Of a stretch of DNA of 64,000 bases, positions 39,880 through 50,206 are shown piece after piece; the first letter of the stretch is position 1, and each line of letters opens with the position of its first letter. The notes under the pieces are model-generated. The model saw only the letters and a program-made list of their open reading frames with translations. It was not told the DNA's origin and made no database searches. Source of the stretch: Bosea sp. Tri-49 (GTDB taxonomy: Bacteria; Pseudomonadota; Alphaproteobacteria; Rhizobiales; Beijerinckiaceae); NCBI RefSeq assembly GCF_003952665.1, contig NZ_CP017946.1:5661001-5725000 (forward strand). The letters run 5' to 3'. Both the position numbers and the translations under genes were made by a program.

Positions 39880-40338
39880 TTACGCGTCCTTCTTGCCGGG
39901 CTTGCGCCGCGCCGGCTTGGTCTTGCGCCCATACAGCTCCAGCTTGTGCCGGACGATCTCGTAGCCGAGTTCGGCTGCGATCTTGGCTTGGAGCGCTTCG
40001 ATCTCGGGTGAGGAGAACTCGACTACCTGGCCGGTCTCGACATCGATCAGATGGTCATGGTGCTGCTGGTCGGCGTGCTCGTAGCGCGAGACGCCGTCCT
40101 CGAAGGCGTGGCGTTCGATCGCGCCCTGCGTCTCCAGCAGCTTCATCGTGCGGTAGACGGTCGAGAGCGACAGCGTCGGGTCGTGCACGAAGGCGCGCGT
40201 GAAGATGCCCTTCGCATCGGGATGGTCGTCGGCTTCGGCGAGGACCCGCAGGATCAGCCGGCGCTGCTGGGTCATGCGCAGCCCCGCCTTGCGGAGCTGG
40301 AGCTCGAATGCCGCCACGCGCTGGTCGATTCCCTTCAT
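39880..40338 (-). CDS. mur: Fur-family metal regulator, probably Mur (manganese)
   Basis: A 152-aa Fur-family repressor; the start at 40338 (MKGIDQRVAAFE) is standard, with longer in-frame starts running through the promoter region. The winged helix is RKAGLRMTQQRRLILRVLAEADDHPDAKGIFTRA, then LSTVYRTMKLLETQGAI. The metal site is seen in HADQQHHDHLIDVETGQVVEF. In Rhizobiales the Fur homologue beside sitABCD is Mur, which senses Mn2+ and represses sit. It is divergent from sitA here; Fur or Zur specificity cannot be excluded by sequence alone. Confidence 0.85.
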   Translation of the reverse strand: MKGIDQRVAAFELQLRKAGLRMTQQRRLILRVLAEADDHPDAKGIFTRAFVHDPTLSLSTVYRTMKLLETQGAIERHAFEDGVSRYEHADQQHHDHLIDVETGQVVEFSSPEIEALQAKIAAELGYEIVRHKLELYGRKTKPARRKPGKKDA

Positions 40339-40383
40339 GCGCGAGAGGTAGCAACCCTGAGAGGCATTTGCAAAAACTGCTTT

Positions 40384-40429
40384 GTCGCAATTCGTTTGCA
40401 ACTGCGTTGACAAATGCAAGTGGTTTGCA
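40384..40429. promoter_or_regulatory. Putative Mur sites in the mur-sitA divergent promoter
   Basis: TGCAA-GTGG-TTTGCA (40415-40429) is an inverted repeat just downstream of a TTGACA hexamer (40407-40412), between likely -35 and -10 of sitA. A second related unit, GCAA-TTCG-TTTGCAA, lies at 40387-40401. A third TTTGCAAA lies at 40367-40374 near the mur start. TGCAA-type repeats are known Mur-responsive elements at rhizobial sitA promoters. Confidence 0.65.
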
Positions 40430-40469
40430 ATAGCGTTACATTATCCCCTGTTTCGCTATCGGAGAGACC

Positions 40470-41381
40470 ATGTCGCCGCGCCGCTATTTCCTTGGCCTTG
40501 CCGCCGCCACGACACTGGCCTTCGGCCTTGCCGGTTCTGCCTTTGCGCAGACCACGCCGGGGAAGCCCCTGCGCGTCGTCACCACCTTCACGGTGATCCA
40601 GGACATCGCCCAGAACGTCGCGGGCACGGCGGCGATCGTCGAATCGATCACCAAGCCCGGCGCCGAGATTCACGACTACCAGCCGACGCCGCTCGACGTG
40701 GTGAAGGCGCAATCGGCCGATCTCGTGCTTTGGAACGGCATGAACCTGGAGCGCTGGTTCGAGAAGTTCTTCGACAATGTGAAGAACGTGAAGAGTGCGG
40801 TGGTGACCGATGGCATCGCGCCGATGGGCATCAAGGAGGGCCCCTATGAGGGCAAGCCCAACCCGCATGCCTGGATGTCGACGGCAAGCGCGCTGATCTA
40901 TGTCGAGAACATCCGCAGGGCGCTGGCCGAGGCCGACCCGGCCAATGCCGCGACCTATGCGAAGAATGCCGCGGACTATGCCACGCTGATCAAGGCGATG
41001 GACGGGCCCCTGCGCGCCCGGCTCGACAAGGTGCCGGCCGATAAGCGCTGGCTCGTCTCCAGCGAAGGTGCCTTCAGCTATCTCACTCGCGACTATGGCT
41101 GGCGTGAAGCCTATCTCTGGCCGATCAATGCCGACGAACAGGGCACGCCGCAGCAGGTGCGCCGGCTGATCGACCTCGTCCGCAAGAACAAGATCCCGGC
41201 CGTGTTCAGCGAGAGCACGATCTCGGACAAGGCCGCCAAGCAGGTCGCGCGCGAGACCGGCGCTAAATATGGCGGCGTGCTTTATGTCGACTCGCTCTCC
41301 GATGCGCGTGGCGCAGTGCCGACCTATCTCAAGCTGCTCGAAGTTACCGTCGACACCATTGCGAAGGGGTTCGGCCAGTGA
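40470..41381 (+). CDS. sitA: Manganese/iron ABC transporter binding protein SitA
   Basis: A 303-aa periplasmic cluster 9 (TroA-like) protein. The signal peptide is [22 protein letters not shown] (cleavage after about residue 27). Metal ligands expected in the family are visible: His in EIHDYQPTP, His in KPNPHAWMS, Glu in SSEGAFSYL, and Asp in [29 protein letters not shown] is diagnostic of SitA/MntC-type proteins rather than ZnuA, and no His-rich loop is present. It captures Mn2+ (and Fe2+) for SitBCD. Confidence 0.94.
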   Translation: MSPRRYFLGLAAATTLAFGLAGSAFAQTTPGKPLRVVTTFTVIQDIAQNVAGTAAIVESITKPGAEIHDYQPTPLDVVKAQSADLVLWNGMNLERWFEKFFDNVKNVKSAVVTDGIAPMGIKEGPYEGKPNPHAWMSTASALIYVENIRRALAEADPANAATYAKNAADYATLIKAMDGPLRARLDKVPADKRWLVSSEGAFSYLTRDYGWREAYLWPINADEQGTPQQVRRLIDLVRKNKIPAVFSESTISDKAAKQVARETGAKYGGVLYVDSLSDARGAVPTYLKLLEVTVDTIAKGFGQ

Positions 41382-42286
41382 ACCGGGAGGCCGTGGAGAT
41401 CCGCGCGGGGCAGGGGCCGACGCCTTCGATCGTGATCAGCGGCGTCACCGTCCGTTACGCCAATGGCGTCACCGCGGTGAACGACGCCTCCTTCGCACTC
41501 GGCCCCGGCACGATTTGCGCGCTGGTCGGGATCAACGGCTCCGGCAAGTCGACCATCTTCAAGACGCTGATGGGCTTCCTGAAGCCGGCGCAGGGGCTGG
41601 TCAGCATCGCCGGCATGGAGGTCCGCCAGGCGCTGAAGCGCGGCCTCGTCGCCTATGTGCCGCAGGCCGAGGAGGTCGACTGGACCTTCCCGGTGCTGGT
41701 CGACGATGTCGTGATGATGGGGCGCTACGGCCATATGGGCTTCATGCGCCTGCCGCGGCGAGCCGATCGCGAGGCGGCCGAGCAGGCGCTCGAACGGGTC
41801 AACATGCTGGAATTCCGCCGCCGCCAGATCGGCGAGCTCTCCGGCGGCCAGCGCAAGCGCGTTTTCCTGGCGCGCGCGCTGGCGCAGGGCGGGCAGGTGA
41901 TCCTGCTCGACGAGCCCTTTACCGGTGTCGACGTCAAGACCGAGGACCAGATCGTCGGGCTGATGCGCGAACTCAGGGCGGAAGGCCGGCTGATGCTGGT
42001 CTCGACCCATAATCTCGGCTCGATCCCGGATTTCTGCGACCAGGTCGTGATCGTCAACAAGACCGTGCTCGCAGCCGGACCGACCGAGACGACCTTCACG
42101 CAGGACAATCTGCAGAAGGCTTTTGGCGGCGCGCTCCGGCATTTCCGCCTGGAAGGCGCCAGCCTGCACGCCGACGCCGACGACCGCCGCGTCACCGTGA
42201 TCACCGACGACGAGCGCCCGCTCGTCTTCTATGGCGACCGCGACCATGAGAAGCCCGCTGCCGGCAGGAAGGACGGGCAGCCATGA
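41378..42286 (+). CDS. sitB: Manganese/iron ABC transporter ATPase SitB
   Basis: A 302-aa ABC ATPase from GTG 41378, overlapping the sitA stop. Walker [11 protein letters not shown]-loop VPQAEEVDW, signature [18 protein letters not shown], Walker [13 protein letters not shown] and switch STHNLGS are all intact. About 40 extra C-terminal residues after the ABC core ([16 protein letters not shown]...) are typical of SitB. It energises metal import with SitC and SitD. Confidence 0.95.
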   Translation: MNREAVEIRAGQGPTPSIVISGVTVRYANGVTAVNDASFALGPGTICALVGINGSGKSTIFKTLMGFLKPAQGLVSIAGMEVRQALKRGLVAYVPQAEEVDWTFPVLVDDVVMMGRYGHMGFMRLPRRADREAAEQALERVNMLEFRRRQIGELSGGQRKRVFLARALAQGGQVILLDEPFTGVDVKTEDQIVGLMRELRAEGRLMLVSTHNLGSIPDFCDQVVIVNKTVLAAGPTETTFTQDNLQKAFGGALRHFRLEGASLHADADDRRVTVITDDERPLVFYGDRDHEKPAAGRKDGQP

Positions 42287-43137
42287 TGGAGCTCCTGCTC
42301 GAACCCTTCGGCTACCAGTACATGGTCAAGGCGATCTGGGTCTCGGCCCTGGTCGGCGGCGTCTGCGCCTTCCTGTCCTGCTATCTGATGCTGAAGGGCT
42401 GGTCGCTGATGGGCGATGCGCTGGCGCACGCGATCGTGCCCGGCGTCGCGCTCGCCTATCTCCTGAAGGTGCCCTATGCCGCCGGCGCCTTCTTCTCCGG
42501 CCTGCTGGCGGCGCTCGCCATGGCGCTGGTCCGGGTGCGCACGCAACTGCGCGAGGATGCCGTCATCGGCATCGTCTTCACCAGCTTCTTCGCCGTCGGC
42601 CTGCTGATCGTCTCGATCAACCCGACCTCGGTCAACGTCCAGTCGATCGTACTCGGCAACATCCTCGGCATCTCCGATGAGGACGTGATCCAGGTCGCGA
42701 TCATCGCCTTCGTCTCGCTCGCCATCCTGCTGCTGCGCTGGAAGGATCTGATGCTGGTCTTCTTCGACGAGAACCAGGCGCGCGCCGTCGGCCTGTCGCC
42801 GACGCGGCTCAAGATCCTGTTCTTCGTGCTGCTCTCGGCCTGCACCGTCGCGGCCTTGCAGACGGTCGGCGCCTGCCTCGTCATCGCCATGGTGGTGACG
42901 CCGGGCGCGACCGCCTACTTGCTGACCGACCGCTTCGGGAGGCTGATCGCGATCGCGGTTGCCATGGGCGTCACGACCTCGGCTGTTGGGGCCTATGCCA
43001 GCTACTTCCTCGACGGCTCGACCGGCGGGCTGATCGTCGTGTTCCAGACAGCGCTGTTCCTGCTCGCCTTCCTGTTCGCGCCCAAGCATGGAAGGCTCGG
43101 CGCGCGCCGCGCCGCCAGTGCGGGAGGTGTGGCATGA
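42283..43137 (+). CDS. sitC: Manganese/iron ABC transporter permease SitC
   Basis: A 284-aa ABC-3 family permease with about eight membrane helices. [24 protein letters not shown] and [24 protein letters not shown] are the family motifs, the latter being the cytoplasmic coupling region with the conserved Gly. It overlaps sitB by four bases and sitD by four bases (ATGA), showing tight translational coupling. Confidence 0.94.
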   Translation: MMELLLEPFGYQYMVKAIWVSALVGGVCAFLSCYLMLKGWSLMGDALAHAIVPGVALAYLLKVPYAAGAFFSGLLAALAMALVRVRTQLREDAVIGIVFTSFFAVGLLIVSINPTSVNVQSIVLGNILGISDEDVIQVAIIAFVSLAILLLRWKDLMLVFFDENQARAVGLSPTRLKILFFVLLSACTVAALQTVGACLVIAMVVTPGATAYLLTDRFGRLIAIAVAMGVTTSAVGAYASYFLDGSTGGLIVVFQTALFLLAFLFAPKHGRLGARRAASAGGVA

Positions 43138-43982
43138 ACCTGATCCAGGACTGGCTGCTCGCACCCTTCGCCCATGAGTTCATGCTGCGCGGGCTCGCCA
43201 TCGCCGTGATGGTCGGTTTCGTCTGTGCCGTCCTGTCCTGTTTTCTGGTGCTCAAGGGCTGGTCGCTGATGGGCGATGCGGTCTCGCATGCGGTGCTGCC
43301 CGGCATCGTGCTGGCTCACATCGCCAGCCTGCCGCTCGCCATCGGCGCCTTCGCAGCAGGCCTCACCTGCGCCTTCGGTATCGGCTATCTCAAGGAGAAC
43401 AGCCGGGTGAAGGAGGATACGGTGATGGGCATCGTCTTCTCCGGCATGTTCGCGCTCGGCCTCGTGCTCTTCGTCAAGGTCGATAGTGACCAGCACCTCC
43501 TGCACATCCTGTTCGGCAACATGCTTGGCGTGACCTGGGGCGACATTGCCGAGACCGCGCTGGTCGCCTTGCCGGTCGCCGGCTTCATGCTGGTCAAACG
43601 ACGCGATTTCCTGCTGCACGCCTTCGATCCGGCGCATGCGCGAGCGATCGGCCTGCCGGTGAGGGCGCTGCATTTCGGGCTGCTCGCCATGCTGGCGCTG
43701 ACCATCGTCGCGGCGCTGAAGGCGGTCGGCATCATCCTCGTCGTCGCCATGCTGATCGCGCCCGGCGCGATCGGCTACCTGACGACGCGCCGCTTCGACC
43801 TGATGCTGCTGGTCGCGATCGCGGCGGCGGTGACGTCGAGTGTCGCCGGCACGATCCTCAGCTTCCATTTCGATGTCGCGACCGGACCCTGCATCGTCGT
43901 GGTGCAGGCGGTGCTTTTCCTGGCTGCGCTGGCGCGCAGCCTCCTCAGGGCGCGAAGGCTGGTCACAGTGCGGCCGGCCTGA
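43134..43982 (+). CDS. sitD: Manganese/iron ABC transporter permease SitD
   Basis: A 282-aa ABC-3 permease paralogous to SitC. It shares [41 protein letters not shown] and VGIILVVAMLIAPGAIGYLTTRRFD, with eight predicted helices. SitC and SitD together form the channel of the transporter. It is the last gene of the sitABCD operon; the next gene starts 113 bases later. Confidence 0.94.
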   Translation: MNLIQDWLLAPFAHEFMLRGLAIAVMVGFVCAVLSCFLVLKGWSLMGDAVSHAVLPGIVLAHIASLPLAIGAFAAGLTCAFGIGYLKENSRVKEDTVMGIVFSGMFALGLVLFVKVDSDQHLLHILFGNMLGVTWGDIAETALVALPVAGFMLVKRRDFLLHAFDPAHARAIGLPVRALHFGLLAMLALTIVAALKAVGIILVVAMLIAPGAIGYLTTRRFDLMLLVAIAAAVTSSVAGTILSFHFDVATGPCIVVVQAVLFLAALARSLLRARRLVTVRPA

Positions 43983-44095
43983 ATCGCACTGCGAAAATCG
44001 TCTCCTCCGAAATAAGGCCGATCGCCACTCGTTCTTCCCAAATCCGCCAAGTTGTCCCGCTGGGATGGGACATGGCGGACTTGGAGGAGGCGATG

Positions 44096-44347
44096 ATGTC
44101 CGAGATCGACAAAGAGCGACGAACGCTGCTGCGGCTGGCGCTTTTTACGTTGCCCATGGCGATCGCCGGCTCAGTGCTGACCGCGACGACGGCACGGGCC
44201 GACGATGATGATGACGACGATGATCGTCGGCGTCGACGCTGGTATCGCCGCCGCTATTACGACGATGGCTACCTGCGGCGCTGGCGCGATGACGATTACT
44301 ATCGCTGGCGGAGGCGCCGCCGCCGTCGTGACGACGACGATGATTGA
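44096..44347 (+). CDS. Tiny exported Asp/Arg/Tyr/Trp-rich protein
   Basis: An 83-aa protein. GGAGGA lies seven bases before ATG 44096 (a second ATG at 44093 is equally reachable). A signal peptide (RRTLLRLALFTLPMAIAGSVLTATTARA, about residues 8-35) is followed by a mature part of only about 48 residues, made of blocks of Asp (eight then five) alternating with Arg, Tyr and Trp (RRRRRWYRRRYYDDGYLRRW). It is low in complexity and charge-patterned. I do not recognise it. Acidic runs could bind cations such as Mn2+, suggested only by its position after sitABCD. Confidence 0.65.
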   Translation: MSEIDKERRTLLRLALFTLPMAIAGSVLTATTARADDDDDDDDRRRRRWYRRRYYDDGYLRRWRDDDYYRWRRRRRRRDDDDD

Positions 44348-44380
44348 TCGCAGCGGCTGAGCGGCCGGCTCATCGCCGGG

Positions 44381-45187
44381 TCAGGCCGCCTCGGCGGGTT
44401 CGCTGTCCTCAGTCCGCGTGACCTCGACCCATTGGCTGAGGCACTGGCACAGGCTGCCGCTGGTCAGGAAGGCGATGTCGGCGGCGTCGCGCCCGGCGGC
44501 GATGCGGACCATGCCTTCGATCGGCGCTAGCCGGGTCGGGTCGACCAGCCACCAGCGCCCGTCGAGGAAGACCTCGAAGACGGCGTGGAAATCCGGCGGG
44601 TTGAGCTCGGCGGCGTAGACGCTGACCGCGCGCGCCGGCAGGTTGAGCGCCCGGCAGAGCGCGATGCCGAGATGGCTGAAATCGCGGCAGACGCCGGCGC
44701 GGTCGATGAAGGTCTGCTCGGCCGTGGTCTGGGCGTTGCTGACGCCATGGACGTAGTCGACATGCTCCTGCAGCCAGTCGACGACCGCGAGCACCTTGGC
44801 GCCGCCAGCCTCGATATCGCTGAATTCGCGCTGGGCGAAGCGCATCAGGCTGTCGGAGGGGCAGAAGCGGCTTGGCAGCAGATAGGGCAGCACCTCGGCC
44901 GGCAATTCGGCCCAGGCGTGCTGGTGCGCGCCGGCCTGCAGGAAGGGGCGCGCGCCATTGTCGATCACGCCCTGATACTGGATTGAGACCTGTCCGGAGA
45001 GTACCGCACGAAAGCGGCGTACACCTGTAGCGGGATCCTCATCGCGGATCAGCTCGGCCGCCTGGTCGATCAGCAGGCGGTCCGAGAGGATGGTCTGGTC
45101 CGAGGACCGCGCCGGTTCGATCGCGACAATCACCGGCGTTTCATGGTCGAAGCGATAGACGAGAGTGGCGACGACCTTCAGCTGCAC
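44381..45187 (-). CDS. Transglutaminase-like cysteine protease-fold protein
   Basis: A 268-aa cytoplasmic protein. A beta-rich N-terminal domain (LKVVATLVYRFDHETPVIVAIEPA) resembles the bacterial transglutaminase-like N domain. The catalytic triad is visible: Cys in DRAGVCRDFSHLGIALCRAL (about residue 165), His in PPDFHAVFEVFLDG and Asp in WWLVDPTRLAP. No signal peptide. Members act as proteases or amidases on unknown peptides, and some sit with proteasome- or peptide-modifying genes, which are not adjacent here. Confidence 0.88.
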   Translation of the reverse strand: MQLKVVATLVYRFDHETPVIVAIEPARSSDQTILSDRLLIDQAAELIRDEDPATGVRRFRAVLSGQVSIQYQGVIDNGARPFLQAGAHQHAWAELPAEVLPYLLPSRFCPSDSLMRFAQREFSDIEAGGAKVLAVVDWLQEHVDYVHGVSNAQTTAEQTFIDRAGVCRDFSHLGIALCRALNLPARAVSVYAAELNPPDFHAVFEVFLDGRWWLVDPTRLAPIEGMVRIAAGRDAADIAFLTSGSLCQCLSQWVEVTRTEDSEPAEAA

Positions 45188-45294
45188 AACCTGCTCCTTG
45201 CGCGACCGCGCCTGGAGGCGCGGGCGTCAACGTGACGGGGGACAGGATGTTCCGTGATTTCCGCGACAGCCGTGCGAAGGATTCACGCCCGCCG

Positions 45295-46047
45295 TCAGCG
45301 CTTGGTGAGGAATGCCATGAAGGCGGCCTGCGCCTCGGCCGATTGCAGCCTCTCGCCGAAATGGCGCGCCTCGGTCGCGATGGTCTCGGCGACGGCGGCG
45401 GCGCTGCCGCGCTTGAGCAGGGCCTTGGTTAGTGCCACCGATTGCGGCGGCAACGCTGCCAATGCCTTGGCCTTATCGAGCGCCAGTCCGAGCGCTCCAC
45501 CCTCGTCGGTGACGCCGTTGATCAAGCCGGCCTCCTGCGCCAACTCGGGGCCGAAGGCTTCACCCAGCATCAGCAGTTCGGCGGCGCGCTTGCTGCCGGC
45601 GATGAGCGGCAGGAGATAGCTCGAGCCGCCTTCCGGGCAGAGGCCGAGGCTGACGAAGGGCATGCGGAAGCTGGCGCTGCGCCCGGCGAAGGCGAGATCG
45701 CAATGCAGCAGCATGGTGGTGCCGATGCCGACGGCGAATCCTTCCGCTGCCGCGACGATCGGCTTCCTGGCCGTCGAGATCGCGTTGAGGAAATCGATGG
45801 CGATCTCGGCGCCGACGCCGGTTGCAGCTGCTACCGCAAAATCCTTGATGTCGTTGCCGCTGGTGAAGCAGCCGCCCGCGCCGGTGAGGACGACGGCGCG
45901 CACCGAGGCGTCTGCGTCGGCTGCAGCGAGCGCATCGATCAGCCCCTGATAGGTGGCGCGGTCGAGCGCGTTGCGCCGGTCGCGGCGGTTCATGGTGATC
46001 TGCCTGATGCCCTCGGCCGGGGTCTCGCTCAGAACGGTCTGCGTCAT
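45295..46047 (-). CDS. Enoyl-CoA hydratase/isomerase family protein
   Basis: A 250-aa crotonase-fold protein. [20 protein letters not shown] is the oxyanion-hole strand, [20 protein letters not shown] the second, and [21 protein letters not shown] keeps a Glu at the second catalytic position; the first catalytic Glu position is not obviously acidic (GTTMLLHCD), as in isomerase-like members. It acts in fatty-acid or related CoA metabolism. It is divergent from the fadJ-like gene. Confidence 0.88.
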   Translation of the reverse strand: MTQTVLSETPAEGIRQITMNRRDRRNALDRATYQGLIDALAAADADASVRAVVLTGAGGCFTSGNDIKDFAVAAATGVGAEIAIDFLNAISTARKPIVAAAEGFAVGIGTTMLLHCDLAFAGRSASFRMPFVSLGLCPEGGSSYLLPLIAGSKRAAELLMLGEAFGPELAQEAGLINGVTDEGGALGLALDKAKALAALPPQSVALTKALLKRGSAAAVAETIATEARHFGERLQSAEAQAAFMAFLTKR

Positions 46048-46204
46048 GCCAGCTTTCTCGCCTCATCCCGCCGAAAGCGGGCGGCAGACGATGGGCGAGG
46101 CAAGCTGGTCGGTCAAGGAAGCGGGGCGGGGGCAAAGCTATCCCGGCTTGACAGCATGCCTCCCGCCCGGCTCCTTGCGGCGCGCAAGACAAATGGAGGC
46201 AGAC

Positions 46205-48286
46205 ATGCAGACCGTCACCCTCACCCGCCAAGGCCAGGTGGCGATCGCGACGCTGCACAATCCGCCGGTCAACGCCTTGAGCGCCGCGCTGCGGGCCGAC
46301 CTGCTGCAGGCGTTGACGCAGGTGATGGCTGACAGCGATGTGGTTGCGCTGGTCATTGCCGCGCAGGGCAAAGCCTTCATCGCTGGGGCTGACATCAGCG
46401 AATTCGGCAAGCCACCGGTCCCGCCGATCCTGCCCGACCTGCTTGCATCCATCGAGAACGCGGCCAAGCCGGTCGTTGCAGCGGTCGAGGGCGTAGCTCT
46501 CGGCGGCGGGCTCGAAGTTGCGCTCGCCTGCCATGCCCGCGTGGCGATGCCTGCCGCCAGGCTCGGCCTGCCGGAGATCAAGCTCGGCCTGATTCCGGGC
46601 GCCGGCGGCACGCAGCGCCTGCCGCGCCTGATCGGGGCGGCCGCCGCCTTCCCGATGATGCTCTCGGGCGAGCCGATTCCGGCGCAGAAGGCGCAGGCGC
46701 TCGGGCTGGTCGACAAGCTCGTCGAGAGCGATGCCGTGGGAGCAGCCGTTGCGCTGGCGCAGGAGCTGGCGGGTAAGGGCGCGCCAGCGAAGACCGGCGA
46801 GCGCGCCGACAAGCTGAAGGCCGCCGACCGCGAGGCTTTCGAGGCACTGGCGAAGGATGCGCTGGCGAAGTCCGGCGATATGCCGAACGTCGCGGCGCTG
46901 GTCGAGGCGGTGCGCGGCGTTTTCAAACTGGCACCGACGGAGGCCCATGCGAACGAACGCGCGCTGTTCGTAAAGCTCCTCGCCGATGAGCGTTCCAAGG
47001 CGCTGCGCTATGCCTTCTTTGCGGAGCGCGAGGCCGCGAAGGTCCCTGGCATCGACGATAGCGTGAAGCCGCGCCCGATCGCGCGCGCTGCCGTGATCGG
47101 TGCCGGCACCATGGGCGGCGGCATCGCCATGTGCTTCGCCAATGCCGGCATCCCGGTGACGCTGATCGAGACCACGCAGGAGCAGATCGACAAGGGTTAT
47201 GCGCGGGTGCGCGACACCTATGGCTTCTCGGTCAAGCGCGGCTCGATGACCGAGGCGGTGCGCGAGCAGCGCATGGCCCTGATCACGCCGGCAGTCGGGC
47301 TCGCTTCTGCCGCGGAGGCCGATATCGTGGTCGAGGCCGCCTTCGAGGAGATGGGCGTCAAGCGCGAGATTTTTGGCGCGCTCGACAAAATCGCCAAGCC
47401 CGGCGCGATCCTCGCCAGCAACACCTCCTATCTCGATCTCGCCGAGATTGCCGCAATCACCGGCCGACCGAACGATGTGCTCGGCATGCATTTCTTCAGC
47501 CCAGCCAATGTGATGAAGCTGCTCGAGATCGTCCGCCCGGCTGGCGCCGCAAGCGATGTTATCGCGACCGCGATCGCGCTCGGCCGCAAGCTCGGCAAGG
47601 TGCCGGTCGTGGTCGGCAACTGCTTCGGCTTCGTCGGCAACCGCATTCTGGAAGCGCGCACCCGCGCCGCCGAGCGCTTGCTCGTCGCCGGTGCCTTGCC
47701 GCACGAGGTCGATGCGGCGCTGACCAGCTTCGGCTTCAAGATGGGGCCCTTCGCCATGTCGGACCTCGCGGGTAACGACATCAGCTGGCGCAGCCGCAAG
47801 GCGCGCGGCAAGAGCGCGGCGGTGGCGGATGCGATCTGCGAGCGCGGCTGGTTCGGCCAGAAGACCGGGCGTGGCTATTACCGCTACCCGGAGGGCGCCC
47901 GCAGCGGCGAGCGCGACCCCGAGGTCGAGGCCCTGATCGCCGAGGTCTCGGCGCAGAAGGGTGTGACGCGGCGCAGCTTCACCAGCGAGGAGATCCTGGC
48001 GCGGCTGCTCGACCCGATGGTCAATGAGGGCGCGCGCATCCTCGAAGAGGGCATCGCGACGCGCGCCGGCGACATCGATACGGTCTGGCTCAACGGCTAC
48101 AACTGGCCGGCCTGGCGCGGCGGACCAATGCACTGGGCCGAGAGCGTCGGGCTCGATGTGATCGCCAGGCGGCTGGAACAGCAGGCGGCGGAGAGCGGTG
48201 ATGCCTCGCTCGAACCCGCGCCGCTGTTGCGCAAGCTCGCAGCCGAGGGCAAAGGCTTCTCCAGCGTGAAGGCTGCGGCCGCCTGA
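46205..48286 (+). CDS. fadJ: Bifunctional enoyl-CoA hydratase/3-hydroxyacyl-CoA dehydrogenase
   Basis: A 693-aa multifunctional enzyme; ATG 46205 follows GGAGG by five bases. The crotonase domain (about residues 1-190) has [38 protein letters not shown] and [19 protein letters not shown] with the catalytic Glu residues. A linker helix leads to a Rossmann domain, [27 protein letters not shown] (about residue 295 on), and the dehydrogenase C-terminal domains with [17 protein letters not shown] and [17 protein letters not shown]. It performs two beta-oxidation steps. The thiolase for the last step follows 71 bases downstream. Confidence 0.93.
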   Translation: MQTVTLTRQGQVAIATLHNPPVNALSAALRADLLQALTQVMADSDVVALVIAAQGKAFIAGADISEFGKPPVPPILPDLLASIENAAKPVVAAVEGVALGGGLEVALACHARVAMPAARLGLPEIKLGLIPGAGGTQRLPRLIGAAAAFPMMLSGEPIPAQKAQALGLVDKLVESDAVGAAVALAQELAGKGAPAKTGERADKLKAADREAFEALAKDALAKSGDMPNVAALVEAVRGVFKLAPTEAHANERALFVKLLADERSKALRYAFFAEREAAKVPGIDDSVKPRPIARAAVIGAGTMGGGIAMCFANAGIPVTLIETTQEQIDKGYARVRDTYGFSVKRGSMTEAVREQRMALITPAVGLASAAEADIVVEAAFEEMGVKREIFGALDKIAKPGAILASNTSYLDLAEIAAITGRPNDVLGMHFFSPANVMKLLEIVRPAGAASDVIATAIALGRKLGKVPVVVGNCFGFVGNRILEARTRAAERLLVAGALPHEVDAALTSFGFKMGPFAMSDLAGNDISWRSRKARGKSAAVADAICERGWFGQKTGRGYYRYPEGARSGERDPEVEALIAEVSAQKGVTRRSFTSEEILARLLDPMVNEGARILEEGIATRAGDIDTVWLNGYNWPAWRGGPMHWAESVGLDVIARRLEQQAAESGDASLEPAPLLRKLAAEGKGFSSVKAAAA

Positions 48287-48357
48287 AGGCGGCCCGGCAC
48301 GAGCCAATAATTCGAATGGCGGCCGTGGCCGCAATGCCAGACAGGATGTGAAGCGCC

Positions 48358-49542
48358 ATGACCGAAGCCGTGATCGTCTCGACTGCCCGCACCCCGATCG
48401 GCAAGGCCCATCGCGGCGCCTTCAACCAGGTCCGCGGCGCCGACATGGCGGCCCATGCGATCAGGCACGCCATGGCGCGGGCAAAGCTCGAGCCGGAAGC
48501 GGTCGAAGAGGTGGTGCTGGGCTGCGGCTATCCGGAAGCAGCGACCGGCGGCAATGTCGCCCGCCATGGCGCGCTCGTCGCCGGCATCCCGGTGCAATCG
48601 GCCGGCGTCACCGTCAGCCGCTTCTGCGCCTCGGGGCTGGAGGCGATCGCGCATGCGGCCCGCCGCGTCGTGATGGACGGCGTGCCGGTCGCGATCGGCG
48701 GCGGCGTCGAGTCGATCTCGCTGGTTGGGCCGGTGGTACGGCGCGACCTGACCGAGAACGAATGGCTGAAGGCCAACAAGCCGACGATCTACACGACGAT
48801 GATCGAGACCGCCGACATTGTCGCCGAACGCTACGGCATTTCGCGGCAGGCGCAGGACGAATTCTCGGTCGAGAGTCAGCGCCGCACTGCTGCTGCCCAG
48901 CAGCGCCAATTTTTCGATGACGAGATCGCGCCGATGAGCGCGGTGATGGCCGTCACCGACAAGGCGACCGGCGAGGTTCGGCAGGAGTCGGTGACACTCT
49001 CCAAGGACGAGGGCAACCGGCCCGAGACGACGCTTGAAGGATTGCTCAAGCTCAAGCCGGTGCGCGGCGAGGACAAGTTCGTCACTGCCGGCAATGCCAG
49101 CCAGCTTTCGGACGGTGCCTCGGCCAGCGTGGTGATGTCGGCCGAGGAAGCCAGGCGCCGTGGCCTCACGCCGCTCGGCATCTTCCGTGGCTTCGCCTCG
49201 GCCGGCTGCGAGCCTGACGAAATGGGCATCGGCCCGGTCTTCGCCGTGCCGCGCCTGCTCCAGCGCAACGGCCTCAAGGTCTCCGACATCGATCTCTGGG
49301 AACTGAACGAGGCCTTCGCCTCGCAGTCGCTCTATTGCCGCGACACGCTCGGCATCGATCCCGAGAAGGTCAACGTCAATGGCGGCGCGATCGCGATCGG
49401 CCACCCCTTCGGCATGAGTGGCGCACGCCTCGTCGGTCATGCGCTGCTGGAAGGCCGCCGCCGCAAGGCGCGCTATGCCGTTGTCACCATGTGCGTCGCC
49501 GGTGGCATGGGCTGCGCCGGCCTGTTCGAAATCAACCGCTGA
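48358..49542 (+). CDS. Acetyl-CoA acyltransferase (thiolase)
   Basis: A 394-aa thiolase. The acyl-accepting Cys lies in [15 protein letters not shown] (about residue 90), [22 protein letters not shown] has the catalytic His, and [15 protein letters not shown] the second catalytic Cys. [16 protein letters not shown] is the usual NEAF motif. With the upstream multifunctional enzyme it completes beta-oxidation, releasing acetyl-CoA. A degradative FadA-type role is favoured by context over acetoacetyl-CoA synthesis. Confidence 0.93.
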   Translation: MTEAVIVSTARTPIGKAHRGAFNQVRGADMAAHAIRHAMARAKLEPEAVEEVVLGCGYPEAATGGNVARHGALVAGIPVQSAGVTVSRFCASGLEAIAHAARRVVMDGVPVAIGGGVESISLVGPVVRRDLTENEWLKANKPTIYTTMIETADIVAERYGISRQAQDEFSVESQRRTAAAQQRQFFDDEIAPMSAVMAVTDKATGEVRQESVTLSKDEGNRPETTLEGLLKLKPVRGEDKFVTAGNASQLSDGASASVVMSAEEARRRGLTPLGIFRGFASAGCEPDEMGIGPVFAVPRLLQRNGLKVSDIDLWELNEAFASQSLYCRDTLGIDPEKVNVNGGAIAIGHPFGMSGARLVGHALLEGRRRKARYAVVTMCVAGGMGCAGLFEINR

Positions 49543-50019
49543 TCACCCCTCGGCGGCGAAGCTGAGCGGGATCGCCGTGGTCGCCTTCAGCTCCTCCATG
49601 GCGAACATGGAGGTGACGTCGCTGAGCTCGATGCGGGCGATCAGCTTCTTGTAGAGCGCGTCATAGGCGGCGATATCCGAGACATAGGCCTTGAGCAGAT
49701 AATCGATGTCGCCGCTCATTCGGTAGAAGTCGACGATCTCGGGCAAATCGTGCACGGCGGCGTGGAAGCGCTCCAGCCATTCCATCGTATGGCGCGCCGT
49801 CTTCACTGCGATGAAGACGGTGACGCCGGCCTTCAGCTTGCCACGGTCGAGCAGCGCGACCCGACGCCTTATGTAGCCTTCCGCCTCGAGCTTCTGGATG
49901 CGTCGCCAGCATGGCGTCGGCGACAGTCCGACGGTCTCGGCGATCTCGGCCAGCGGCTTGCTCACATCCTCCTGCAGCAAGGCGAGGATGCGCAGATCGA
50001 AGGCGTCGAGCTTGGCCAC
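49543..50019 (-). CDS. Lrp/AsnC family regulator
   Basis: A 158-aa feast/famine regulator. The helix-turn-helix KLDAFDLRILALLQEDVSKPLAEIAETVGLSPTPCWRRIQKLEAEGYIRRR opens the protein, with the typical Cys-Trp pair; the RAM ligand domain includes VTVFIAVKTARH and FYRMSGDIDYLLKAYV. It ends directly at the thiolase stop and is divergent from the cysteine dioxygenase gene across 187 AT-richer bases, so it may respond to an amino acid such as cysteine and control that gene. That link is inferred. Confidence 0.93.
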   Translation of the reverse strand: MAKLDAFDLRILALLQEDVSKPLAEIAETVGLSPTPCWRRIQKLEAEGYIRRRVALLDRGKLKAGVTVFIAVKTARHTMEWLERFHAAVHDLPEIVDFYRMSGDIDYLLKAYVSDIAAYDALYKKLIARIELSDVTSMFAMEELKATTAIPLSFAAEG

Positions 50020-50206
50020 GGCTGAGGGGCTCCTCGGAACAGAATATCACTCGCTATACGCGAATAGAAATTTCTTTCTCATATTATGATCAAGGTTGGT
50101 ATTAGTTTCTAAGTTTGCCCTGCTTGGAGCGGAGGATCGCAAACCATTCCCACTGTGCCCGGCCTATCATTCTTCCGTCATTGGACGTGACCGGAGATGA
50201 GGGACA
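50020..50206. promoter_or_regulatory. AT-richer divergent promoter region, lrp / cysteine dioxygenase
   Basis: 187 bases between two divergent starts, noticeably richer in A and T than the surroundings (for example AATAGAAATTTCTTT and CATATTATGATCAAGG near 50062-50095). No exact operator is called; Lrp-family sites are degenerate. Confidence 0.45.

Noticed and set aside
45560..48334. A 924-codon minus-strand frame across the enoyl-CoA hydratase, fadJ and its downstream gap
   Set aside because: It spans two conserved genes and has no family resemblance; typical shadow frame.
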